Assembly (NCBI RefSeq): GCF_047123305.1
Contig: NZ_CP138918.1
Coordinates: forward strand, 806,001-870,000
Length of the DNA: 64,000 nucleotides
Reading direction: 5' to 3'
DNA from: Thalassobius sp047123305
GTDB lineage: Bacteria; Pseudomonadota; Alphaproteobacteria; Rhodobacterales; Rhodobacteraceae
The notes beneath the pieces were generated by a model. It was not told where the DNA came from. It searched no databases and saw only the letters and a list, made by a program, of their open reading frames with translations. Shown one piece after another: positions 34,826 through 42,916 of the stretch; position 1 is the first letter of the stretch; each line of letters opens with the position of its first letter. Position numbers and translations under genes: made by a program.

Positions 34826-35656
34826 ATGACCGAATTCACGCAAGATGACCTGCCCGCCGCAACACGTCAAACCGATGTGATGGACCCCGCCCGCGCCCGC
34901 GCTTTGCAGGCCACATTGGGCCGTGACGAAAGCGTGGAAACCGGCAGCCCTCTGCCGCCGTTTTTCCATCAGATCTATTTCTGGCAGGCCGAACCGCCCA
35001 GCAATCTGGGCCGCGACGGCCATCCGGCCAAAGGCATCGGGCTGATCCCCGATCTTGGCCTGCCGCGTCGGATGTGGGCGGGCGGCCAGCTGGAGTTTCA
35101 CAGCCCCCTGCGGGCAGGGATTGAAGCCACCAAACACAGCCAGATCGCCCAGATCACCCGCAAACAGGGCCGCAGCGGCCCGCTGGCCTTTGTCACTCTG
35201 CAACACGACATCCTGCAAAACGACACCCTGACCACCCGCGAGTACCAGGACATCGTCTACCGCGAAGATCCCGCGCCAGACGCGCCGGTGCCGTTGCCCC
35301 CCATGGCCGCAAAAGACGAGTACGCCTGTCAGGAGGTGCATTTCGACAGCACGCTGCTGTTTCGCTACTCCGCCCTCACCTTCAACGGGCACCGCATCCA
35401 TTACGACGAGAGCTACGCCCGTGAGGTCGAAGGCTACAACGGCATGGTCAGCCACGGCCCGCTGCTAGCACAGCTGCTGATGCTCTACGCCGAAGCCCAG
35501 CAAGGCCCGTTGAAACGCTTCCGGTTCCGCGCCACCGCGCCGCTGATGCACCACGAAACCGCAACGCTCTGCTGGCAGGACGGCGGGCAGGAAGGTGGGC
35601 AGCTCTGGGTACGCGGCGCTGACGGGCGGCAGCATATGTCGGCAAGCGCCAGCTAG
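34826..35656 (+). CDS. MaoC-like acyl-CoA hydratase (mesaconyl-C4/itaconyl-CoA hydratase type)
   Basis: 276 aa with two hot-dog segments. The C-terminal one has YSALTFNGHRIHYDESYARE and the GMVSHGPLLAQLLM segment, typical of the FAS1-like MaoC dehydratases related to mesaconyl-C4-CoA hydratase. N-terminal PPFFHQIYFWQ also fits that group. Start ATG at 34826 lacks a strong Shine-Dalgarno. Divergent from the VOC gene with 36 bases between starts. Likely role: hydration in a C5-dicarboxylate or propionate-linked acyl-CoA route, by family only. Confidence 0.85.
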   Translation: MTEFTQDDLPAATRQTDVMDPARARALQATLGRDESVETGSPLPPFFHQIYFWQAEPPSNLGRDGHPAKGIGLIPDLGLPRRMWAGGQLEFHSPLRAGIEATKHSQIAQITRKQGRSGPLAFVTLQHDILQNDTLTTREYQDIVYREDPAPDAPVPLPPMAAKDEYACQEVHFDSTLLFRYSALTFNGHRIHYDESYAREVEGYNGMVSHGPLLAQLLMLYAEAQQGPLKRFRFRATAPLMHHETATLCWQDGGQEGGQLWVRGADGRQHMSASAS

Positions 35657-35665
35657 ACCCCGCGC

Positions 35666-35752
35666 TTTTCATCTTGCTGAAAACACTCCCGCCGGAGGCA
35701 AATCCGAAGGCGCCGCGCGCCTGAGACACCCTGCGCGGGGCGCCAGCCCCGC
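35666..35752 (+). repeat. Intergenic repeat with the TTTCATCTTGC core (copy 5)
   Basis: Bases 35667-35688 begin TTTCATCTTGC and end CACTC, matching the 22-base core at 18954-18975 and 49177-49198. It is followed by CTCC-CGCC-GGAG (35686-35697), GGCGC-CGC-GCGCC (35709-35721) and GCGGGGC-GCCA-GCCCCGC (35735-35752). Lies between two converging genes and may also act as a terminator-like barrier, although no T run follows. Confidence 0.6.
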
Positions 35753-35778
35753 ACCGCTTAGCTGCGCTACACCGCCGT

Positions 35779-36825
35779 TCAGAAACTGGCTTCGGGTCGG
35801 AACGCTGCGGGGATGGTGTCGGTGTCTTCCACCAGGAGATCTGCCATCACCTCCGCCACCTTGGGCGCCATACCAAAGCCGATTTTGAAACCGCCATTGG
35901 CGATAAACTGGCCTTCGCGCAGCGGGTGTTGCCCCAAAACTGGCGCGCGCGAACGGCTGCGCGGTCTGACGCCGGCCCAGCGCTCCAGCACCTCAGCCCC
36001 CTGCAAGGCTGGCACCGCCGCAATGGCGCGGGCGATCACCTCCTCCAGCCGGGCATCAACCGAGTTTGGATCGTCAAACACACGTTCACTGGTGGATCCA
36101 ATGGCCACCGTTCCGTCCGCATGGGGCACCACATGCACCGTGTCAGCAAAGAGCTGCGGTGCGTTCCGTAGATCCGATGTCACCCGCAAAGACGCGCCTT
36201 GCCCCTTGATGCCACTACCAAAAACACGTGGTCGGGCCGCGCTGATGGCTTCCAGATCCGCCACGCCGGTGGCCCAGAGCACACGCCCTTCTTCAGCGCC
36301 AGCCTCAACCACCATACCGCCCGCTTCCTGCAAAGCCGCCACCAGGGCCGCACAGGCCCGGCGCGGGTGCATCCGTGCGGTCAAAGTGTCACGGATCACA
36401 TAGCCTGAGGCGCTCGCAGGGGCCCAATCGCCCACATCGGCTACTGGCAGAACCTCCCAAACGGCCTTGCCCTGCCACAGATCACCAGCGCTAGCTGCGC
36501 GATCACGCGCCAGTTCCAAAGCATGGGTATCGGCGATCGGCTGGATCCGTCCGGTGCGCCCGTAACCAGAGGAAACATCGCCCGCTGCCTCGACATCCTG
36601 CCAGAAGGGTTCCGCCATCATCAGGCTTTCGAACTGAAACGCTTTCTTCGGGTTCCAGTTTTCCGGCACATGCGGTGCCAGCGCCCCGACAAGGCCACCG
36701 CTGGACCCTGCGCCCGGTCCAAACGGGTCGATCACCCGCACTTTGGCGCCGCGTTTCTGACAGGCCCAGGCGATCGACAGGCCAAAGATCCCTGCGCCGT
36801 AGATGGTCACATCTGCCATTGCCAT
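35779..36825 (-). CDS. FAD-dependent oxidoreductase (DAO type), resembling the C-terminal half of MnmC
   Basis: 348 aa from ATG at 36825 (AAGGGGAG seven bases upstream; a second ATG at 36819 has poor spacing). Dinucleotide-binding motif GAGIFG at 10-15, then a long DAO domain ending NGGFKIGFGMAPKVAEVMAD. In many bacteria MnmC fuses this kind of oxidase to the methyltransferase encoded here by the divergent mnmD 58 bases away. It may act in cmnm5s2U34 processing of tRNA, or be a glycine/amino-acid oxidase; context favours the former. Confidence 0.82.
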   Translation of the reverse strand: MAMADVTIYGAGIFGLSIAWACQKRGAKVRVIDPFGPGAGSSGGLVGALAPHVPENWNPKKAFQFESLMMAEPFWQDVEAAGDVSSGYGRTGRIQPIADTHALELARDRAASAGDLWQGKAVWEVLPVADVGDWAPASASGYVIRDTLTARMHPRRACAALVAALQEAGGMVVEAGAEEGRVLWATGVADLEAISAARPRVFGSGIKGQGASLRVTSDLRNAPQLFADTVHVVPHADGTVAIGSTSERVFDDPNSVDARLEEVIARAIAAVPALQGAEVLERWAGVRPRSRSRAPVLGQHPLREGQFIANGGFKIGFGMAPKVAEVMADLLVEDTDTIPAAFRPEASF

Positions 36826-36883
36826 TCGCCCGCTCCCCTTGCATTGTCGCGCCTTGTTGACTGCTCCTTTAAGGGATCCCCCG

Positions 36884-37561
36884 ATGCAAGACCAGCGTGC
36901 CGAGTTGGAATGGCGCGAAGACCGTATCCCGGTCTCAACCCGCTTTGACGATCCGTATTTCTCGCTTGAAAACGGGCTGGCAGAAACCAGCCACGTCTTT
37001 CTGGCGGGCAACGATCTGCCGGCGCGGTTCTGCGACAGGTTCCATGTGGCCGAGCTGGGCTTTGGCACCGGCCTGAACCTGCTGGCGGCGCTGAAGCTGT
37101 GGCGTCAGTCAGGAGTGACGGGCAAGCTGCATTTCACCACCTTCGAAGCCTTCCCAATGTCCCCCGCCGAGATGATCCGCGCCCAAGAGACCTTCCCCGA
37201 GATCGCAGAGGTGGCCGCGGATCTGGCCCCGCATTGGAGTGAGGATTTGCACCAGATCACCCTGCCGGATCTGGCGTTTGTGATGATCCGCGGCGATGCC
37301 CGCGAGACGCTGCCCGCGTGGCAGGGCAAGGCTGACGCCTGGTTTCTGGACGGGTTTTCCCCCGCCAAAAACCCCGAGCTTTGGGCGCCCGAGCTGATGG
37401 CAGAGGTGGGCAGACACACCAGCGCCACCGGCACCGCCGCCACCTATACCGCCGCAGGATTTGTGCGCCGTGGTCTGTCGGACGCGGGCTTCGCCGTGGA
37501 ACGCATTTCCGGCTATGGCCGCAAGCGTCACATGACGGTGGCGCGGATGGGCGGGACATGA
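36884..37561 (+). CDS. mnmD: tRNA (5-methylaminomethyl-2-thiouridine) methyltransferase
   Basis: 225 aa from ATG at 36884 with AAGGGA upstream. S-adenosylmethionine site ELGFGTGLN at 57-65 and the family signature DGFSPAKNPELW at 157-168 identify the MnmD/MnmC N-terminal domain. It methylates nm5s2U34 to mnm5s2U34 in tRNA. It is unfused here; the FAD oxidoreductase is divergent. Its stop overlaps the next start (ATGA). Confidence 0.93.
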   Translation: MQDQRAELEWREDRIPVSTRFDDPYFSLENGLAETSHVFLAGNDLPARFCDRFHVAELGFGTGLNLLAALKLWRQSGVTGKLHFTTFEAFPMSPAEMIRAQETFPEIAEVAADLAPHWSEDLHQITLPDLAFVMIRGDARETLPAWQGKADAWFLDGFSPAKNPELWAPELMAEVGRHTSATGTAATYTAAGFVRRGLSDAGFAVERISGYGRKRHMTVARMGGT

Positions 37562-38424
37562 GCGCCAGTACCCCCCGTCTTGGCATTATGTTGATGGTGG
37601 CAACCACCTTTGTCTTTGCAATGCAGGACGGGATTTCGCGTCATTTGGCAGCGGAATACAATGTCTTCATGGTCACGATGGTGCGCTACTGGTTCTTTGC
37701 TGGTTTTGTCATCACCCTGGCCAGCCGCCGCCCCGGCGGCCTGGCGCAGGCGGCGCGGACACGGCAACCGCTGCTGCAAAGTTTCCGCGCGGTTCTGTTG
37801 GTCGCTGAGATATGCGTGATGGTCTACGGCTTCACCCTGTTAGGGCTGATCGAAAGCCACGCAGTATTTGCCGCCTACCCTTTGCTGATTGCGGCGCTGT
37901 CTGGCCCAGTATTGGGCGAAAGCGTCGGCTGGCGGCGCTGGTCTGCCATCGGCGTCGGATTTGTAGGCGTGTTGATCATCCTGCAACCGGGTCTGGGCGT
38001 GTTCCAACCCGAAGCTGTGGTGCCGCTGATCGCGGCACTGATGTTTGCCCTTTACGGTTTGCTGACCCGCTATGCCGCCCGTCAAGACAACGCAACCACG
38101 TCGTTTTTCTGGACCGGCACTGTTGGGTCTGTGGCGATGACAATGGTGGGAATGTGGTACTGGCAGGCGATGAGCGGCCCGGATTGGGGCTGGATGGCGC
38201 TGCTTTGTGTTTCTGGGGCGTTGGGGCATTTCCTGCTGATCAAATGCTATGAGGTGGCCGAGGCCAGCGCCGTACAGCCTTTTGCCTATTTGCAGCTGGT
38301 TTTTGCAGCCATTCTGGGCATTTCGCTGTTTGGGGAAACGATCCGCTGGAACGTGGCGCTGGGGGCGGTGATCGTGGTCTTTGCCGGCCTCTTCACCCTA
38401 TGGCGAGAGCGGCAGAACGCTTGA
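37558..38424 (+). CDS. EamA/DMT-family transporter
   Basis: 288 aa with about ten hydrophobic helices in two EamA repeats (about 8-140 and 150-280). Typical short loops such as ESVGWRRWSAIGVGFVGV. Translationally coupled to mnmD by ATGA overlap, although a functional link is unlikely. Its 3' end overlaps the converging lytic transglycosylase gene by 27 bases. Substrate unknown. Confidence 0.92.
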   Translation: MSASTPRLGIMLMVATTFVFAMQDGISRHLAAEYNVFMVTMVRYWFFAGFVITLASRRPGGLAQAARTRQPLLQSFRAVLLVAEICVMVYGFTLLGLIESHAVFAAYPLLIAALSGPVLGESVGWRRWSAIGVGFVGVLIILQPGLGVFQPEAVVPLIAALMFALYGLLTRYAARQDNATTSFFWTGTVGSVAMTMVGMWYWQAMSGPDWGWMALLCVSGALGHFLLIKCYEVAEASAVQPFAYLQLVFAAILGISLFGETIRWNVALGAVIVVFAGLFTLWRERQNA

Positions 38425-40371
38425 ACCTTTGAGTTCCTGCGAAAAGGGCTGCGGCAGGGGATCCTTGCCCAGACGGGCGCGGTAAACTGGCAGGCTTTCG
38501 GCGACGCGCATAACGTAGTTTCGGGTCTCGTTGAAGGGGATCATCTCGATCCAGTCCACCACATCCACCTTGCGTTTCCGCGGATCACCCCGGTCCTGCA
38601 TCCATGCATTGGGGCGCCGCGGGCCGGCGTTATAGCCTGCGGACACAAGGATCACATTGCCTTCAAATTCTACCCCCAGCTGCGCCAAATAGGCCGCCCC
38701 TAGGATCGCGTTGTAGCGCCAGTTGTTCAGAACCTCACTGGCATCATGGTCTACCCCCAAACGCCCCGCAACCAAGCGGGCGGTTGCGGGCATCACCTGC
38801 ATCAGCCCTTCGGCCCCGGCGTGGGACACAACGGATGGATTAAACTCGCTCTCACGCCGTGCGATGGCCAGTGACATTTCAGGCTGTGCAGCCAGCTTCA
38901 TGCCGGTGAGTGGGTGCAGCGGATAATAGGGCCTCGCAATGGTCAGCCCCCGTTGGGCCGCCTGTTTGCCCACCATCACCGCGATATGCTGCTGGCCAAG
39001 GTCAATCAGCAGATCACCCAGCTGGTGAATCTCTGCTTCGGGGAGTGTTTCTGTCAGATGGCGTAGGAACCTTTCGGCCAGGTCCTCCTCGCCCGCGTTG
39101 ATCAACAAAAGAGCCGCCTGAAACACTGAAGCATTCGCAAAGCCCGCTTGTTGCCAGCCGGGATGTTTCTGGGTCCCCTTGAGGACAGGATCAAACGGCA
39201 CCCCCGCCTTTTCCGCAGCCAGAAGTCCGTAGAAACTGGTCTGATATTCAGCCCCGAAGGCATAGGCCGCCTGCGCCGCCTCTTTGTTGCCCAGCGCCTC
39301 TTCGGCGCGGCCCATCCAGTAACCGGCACGGCCCAGTGAAATCGGGGTGAACACATCGGCGCGGAAGCGTTTGAAATGGGCCTGCGCCAGGTCGGGGCGG
39401 TCCAGAAACCGCAGCGCAAGGAAACCAGACAGCCATTCGAGATCAGCAAAATGCCGCCCCGTTGTCAGCCCGTGTCTTGAGGCAAGGTCATAGGCCTTTT
39501 GCACATCCCCCGCCCGCATCAGACGACGCGCCAGATCACGGCGGGCACGGCCCCAATGCTCCGCCTCACCTAGTTGGTTGGGGCTGCGTTCCAGCATCAG
39601 CGCAATTGCATCGGCCCGCCGTTTCTTGCCCAGACGCCAGCGAAACCGTTCATAGGCCAGCCCCGGATCACCCGCCAAAGCCGCTGGCACCGCGGCGATC
39701 AACCCATCCACACCTTTGCCATTGTTGCGCAGGGCGGCACGGGCGGCGGCCAGAGCCTGCCAGTCTTTGCCCACAAGTGGCAGCATATCGGCGGTATTCT
39801 GTTTCCAACCCTTCCAAAGCGCCATGTCCAGTCGGGCTGTATAATGTGGTTTCAGAGTGTTTTCATAGGCGGCAATTAACGCGGCGTGTTCATCCGATTT
39901 CAGGGCAATCTCCCGCCATCCGGCCACCAGCGCGGCCTCGGCCTTGGACGCCTCACCTGCGGCTTGCAACGCCGCGACATAGGCCAGCAGCCCTTTGCCG
40001 GTCTGCGGTGCCTCTTCGCCAAAAAACCTAAGCACTTGGGCAGCCGATAACGATCCCATCTGCGGCTCCATCCGCTTGCGCAACAGTTTCAGCCCCGGCC
40101 AATCGCCTCGACGGTCCAGAAACGCCAGCGCCTCCGCGCCCGTGCCTTGGCCCGCCCGCAGACGTTCCCAGGTGACCAGATCCACCGCAACCACCCCACC
40201 AGCCCGTTCGGCCAGCGCCGCCGCCGTTGCCCAGTCCTGCGCCCGAATCGCCGCATAGGCCGAGGCCAGCGGTTTCGGTCCCGTCTCAGCAGGACGTTCT
40301 GACGCATCGGACGCTTGCGCGGCAGCACCAGTGCCCAAACAAATGCACAGAAGAAGGGGAAAGAGGCGCAT
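38398..40371 (-). CDS. Soluble lytic murein transglycosylase (Slt-type)
   Basis: 657 aa from ATG at 40371. Signal peptide MRLFPLLLCICLGTGAAAQA. A long alpha-helical superhelix (about 40-470) precedes the catalytic SLT domain with Glu507 (IARRESEFNPSVVS) and GLMQVMPATARLVAGRLG. It cleaves peptidoglycan between MurNAc and GlcNAc in the periplasm with anhydro product formation. Length and layout match Slt70-like enzymes. Convergent overlap with the DMT transporter gene. Confidence 0.94.
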   Translation of the reverse strand: MRLFPLLLCICLGTGAAAQASDASERPAETGPKPLASAYAAIRAQDWATAAALAERAGGVVAVDLVTWERLRAGQGTGAEALAFLDRRGDWPGLKLLRKRMEPQMGSLSAAQVLRFFGEEAPQTGKGLLAYVAALQAAGEASKAEAALVAGWREIALKSDEHAALIAAYENTLKPHYTARLDMALWKGWKQNTADMLPLVGKDWQALAAARAALRNNGKGVDGLIAAVPAALAGDPGLAYERFRWRLGKKRRADAIALMLERSPNQLGEAEHWGRARRDLARRLMRAGDVQKAYDLASRHGLTTGRHFADLEWLSGFLALRFLDRPDLAQAHFKRFRADVFTPISLGRAGYWMGRAEEALGNKEAAQAAYAFGAEYQTSFYGLLAAEKAGVPFDPVLKGTQKHPGWQQAGFANASVFQAALLLINAGEEDLAERFLRHLTETLPEAEIHQLGDLLIDLGQQHIAVMVGKQAAQRGLTIARPYYPLHPLTGMKLAAQPEMSLAIARRESEFNPSVVSHAGAEGLMQVMPATARLVAGRLGVDHDASEVLNNWRYNAILGAAYLAQLGVEFEGNVILVSAGYNAGPRRPNAWMQDRGDPRKRKVDVVDWIEMIPFNETRNYVMRVAESLPVYRARLGKDPLPQPFSQELKGSSVLPLSP

Positions 40372-40546
40372 GATGGCTTGCGTTTCCGAAGGTTCCGAGG
40401 ATAGACAACCGCAGCTTATGTCCGGCGGCATCCGGGGGCAAATCACGACGGCGACAACCCGCCACCCTTTGAATGCCATCTCAGCCGTTAAGCGCCGATT
40501 AACTCATCCGGGCCTTTTGCCCGCCACTACGTAGAAGGAGCGTATC

Positions 40547-41419
40547 ATGTTCAAAGGATCTTTTCCTGCATTGGTCACGCCGTTCAAGAACGGCGAGCTG
40601 GATCTGGAGACGCTCAAGAAGCTGATCGAGTGGCACATTGGTGAAGGCACCAATGGCTTTGTGCCCGTCGGCACCACCGGCGAAAGCCCGACCCTGACAC
40701 ACGAAGAGCATGAGACCGTGATCGAAGAGGTGGTGAAAGCCGCCGCCGGTCGTGTGCCGGTGATCGCAGGCGCAGGCAGCAACAACACGCTGGAAGGCAT
40801 CCGTTTCATTCAGCACGCCGAAAAAGTCGGCGCAGATGCGGCGCTGGTTGTGACCCCGTACTACAACAAGCCGACCCAGCGTGGCCTGATCGCCCATTTC
40901 ACCGCGCTGCATGACTGCTGTGAGCTGCCGATCATCATCTACAACATCCCAGGCCGTTCGGTGATCGACATGACCCCGGAAACCATGGGTGAGCTGGCCA
41001 AGCTGCCGCGCATTGTCGGTGTGAAGGACGCAACCGGGGATCTGGCCCGTGTCAGCCAGCAACGCGCCACCTGTGGCCCCGACTTCTGCCAGATGTCCGG
41101 CGAAGACGCGACCGCGCTTGGGTTCAACGCACACGGTGGCGTCGGCTGCATCTCGGTCACGGCAAACGTTGCACCGAAGCTCTGCGCCGAATTCCAGGCC
41201 GCCACACTGGCGGGCGATTATGCCAAAGCGCTGGAATACCAGGACAAGCTGATGCCGCTGCATGAGGCGATCTTTATCGAGCCAGGTCTGGTTGGTGCAA
41301 AATACGCCATGTCGAAACTGGGCCTGTGCAGCGACGAAGTGCGCCTGCCCCTGACCGGCCTGAGCGACAGCACCAAAGAAGCACTGGATGCCGCCATGGC
41401 CCACGCAGGCCTGCTGTAA
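40547..41419 (+). CDS. dapA: 4-hydroxy-tetrahydrodipicolinate synthase
   Basis: 290 aa. Schiff-base Lys160 (GVKDATGDLARV), catalytic Tyr132 (IIIYNIPGRS), Thr43/Thr44 (GTTGESPTL) and TPYYNKPTQRG are all intact. It condenses pyruvate and aspartate semialdehyde, the first step of the DAP/lysine pathway that feeds peptidoglycan. AAGGAG precedes the start. It is divergent from the lytic transglycosylase. Terminator at 41446. Confidence 0.97.
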   Translation: MFKGSFPALVTPFKNGELDLETLKKLIEWHIGEGTNGFVPVGTTGESPTLTHEEHETVIEEVVKAAAGRVPVIAGAGSNNTLEGIRFIQHAEKVGADAALVVTPYYNKPTQRGLIAHFTALHDCCELPIIIYNIPGRSVIDMTPETMGELAKLPRIVGVKDATGDLARVSQQRATCGPDFCQMSGEDATALGFNAHGGVGCISVTANVAPKLCAEFQAATLAGDYAKALEYQDKLMPLHEAIFIEPGLVGAKYAMSKLGLCSDEVRLPLTGLSDSTKEALDAAMAHAGLL

Positions 41420-41444
41420 GCCACAAAACAGTTAGAAATTCGGA

Positions 41445-41885
41445 TCACCCGGGCCTTTGGTCCGGGTGTTTTCGTTTCAGGTACAACAATAAGGCTCCTG
41501 AAACAGGCATAGCTATCATCGCCACAGCCAGCATCAGGTTTGGAACGATAAACGCTGTGTAGATCACTTCAGCGCAGTCAAATGAGGCGAGTATCAACGC
41601 GCCCGTAACGATCAATAAAACGCCCACAAAGACGCAAATCTCAAGCGTCTTAGGGACCGTGCGGAGTTGGCAACTACGGATGGCGAACGGCACTGCAAAC
41701 AAAACGAAGGTCACGACCATTGCGTCATCATCGCCTCCAGAGCTTAACAGCGCTTTACAAGAAAACGGACCGTCGGGCCCGCGTGCTGCAAATCCCAGCG
41801 GGTCAGCTTCGAAGCTATAGCCAACCAAAATCATCACGCCGAGGCAAAAGAAATAGAGTGTAGAAACGAGAAAATAGCGGTACAT
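41445..41885 (-). CDS. Hypothetical membrane protein
   Basis: 146 aa from ATG at 41885 (MYRYFLVSTLYFFCLGVMIL); a longer start at 41948 would overlap the upstream transporter. Four hydrophobic segments (about 2-22, 55-72, 82-104 and 111-136). The region between helices 1 and 2 has CKALLSSGGDDDAM. I recognise no family. Hand-counted G+C over 41521-41820 is about 54%, lower than the flanking genes. Its end lies in the dapA terminator. Possibly lineage-specific or recently acquired. Confidence 0.6.
   Translation of the reverse strand: MYRYFLVSTLYFFCLGVMILVGYSFEADPLGFAARGPDGPFSCKALLSSGGDDDAMVVTFVLFAVPFAIRSCQLRTVPKTLEICVFVGVLLIVTGALILASFDCAEVIYTAFIVPNLMLAVAMIAMPVSGALLLYLKRKHPDQRPG
41446..41474 (+). 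terminator. Rho-independent terminator of dapA
   Basis: CACCCGGGCC (41446-41455), loop TTT, GGTCCGGGTG (41459-41468) with one wobble, then TTTTCG. It overlaps the last codons of the minus-strand membrane protein gene. Confidence 0.88.
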
Positions 41886-41917
41886 CAACCAAGACCTGAG
41901 GCTAAAGTTTATGAGTG

Positions 41918-42811
41918 TTATGGGCCCAGCCTCTGCTTGCCGCGCCACAGGATGAACAGGCCGGAGAGGACGATCAGACCGCTGCCGATGGCCATGTAGC
42001 TGTCGAAACTCTCGTCAAACCAGATCACGCCAAGGCCAACACCAAACAGCAGCCGCGAATAGCGGAACGGGGTTACGGCGGAAACCTCGCCGGTGCGCAT
42101 CGCCTTCATCAAGGCGCTATAGGCGAAAACGCCGATCCCGATCACCAGCGCCAATAGGCCCAAATCCGTACCCGTCGGCATTTGCAGCGGCGCCCCGAGC
42201 CACAGCTGGAACAACCCGCCTGCGGTTGCCAGCGACAGGAACCCATAAAGCCCCAACATCGATGTGTTGAGCGTCCCCGGTGCCGCGCGGCTGGCCAGGT
42301 CACGACCGGCAAAGCCCAGCATCCCGATCACGGCCAAGACCGACAGGTAGGTGAAACTCTCACCTGTCGGGCGCAGGATCACCATGACGCCGGTCAATCC
42401 GATCAGGATCGCCAACCAACGGCGCCAACCAACCTTTTCGCCAAACAGCACCGCAGCCGCCGCCACCACCACAAGGGGCGTTGCTTGCAGAATTACCGTG
42501 GCCGAAGACAACGGCGCCAATGCCACCGCCAGCACGTAAAACAGCCGCCCCAGCACCTCAAACACCACGCGGATCCGCATGGGCAGGGACAGCACATCAG
42601 GGTGATAGAGCCGCTGCCCCGTCAGCCGCAAATGGCCTGCAAACACAACCGCGCCACCAAGCCCGAAAAACAGCATAACCTGCCCGATGGACAGGGTCAG
42701 GGCGGCCTGCTTCAGCAGCGCATCTTCGATGGCGAACAGCACCATCGCAAGCACCATCCAGCCCGCCCCCAAAAGGTTCGCCTGTCGCAGGTTCTGTGTT
42801 GAGATGTTCAT
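41918..42811 (-). CDS. EamA/DMT-family transporter
   Basis: 297 aa from ATG at 42811 (GAGAGG upstream). Ten hydrophobic helices in two EamA halves; typical LFGEKVGWRRWLAILIGLTG and the C-terminal LIVLSGLFILWRGKQR. It is related to the transporter at 37558-38424 but not a close duplicate. Substrate unknown. Same strand as SulP upstream, 105 bases away. Confidence 0.92.
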   Translation of the reverse strand: MNISTQNLRQANLLGAGWMVLAMVLFAIEDALLKQAALTLSIGQVMLFFGLGGAVVFAGHLRLTGQRLYHPDVLSLPMRIRVVFEVLGRLFYVLAVALAPLSSATVILQATPLVVVAAAAVLFGEKVGWRRWLAILIGLTGVMVILRPTGESFTYLSVLAVIGMLGFAGRDLASRAAPGTLNTSMLGLYGFLSLATAGGLFQLWLGAPLQMPTGTDLGLLALVIGIGVFAYSALMKAMRTGEVSAVTPFRYSRLLFGVGLGVIWFDESFDSYMAIGSGLIVLSGLFILWRGKQRLGP

Positions 42812-42916
42812 CGGTGGCCTCTCACGGGGATTGCCCGCAAGAGCCACCACAGATTGCACCGCGGTGCAAGGGGCGGCGTCGTCGCGCCCCTTGCACCCGC
42901 ATCTACGCCAACGTGA

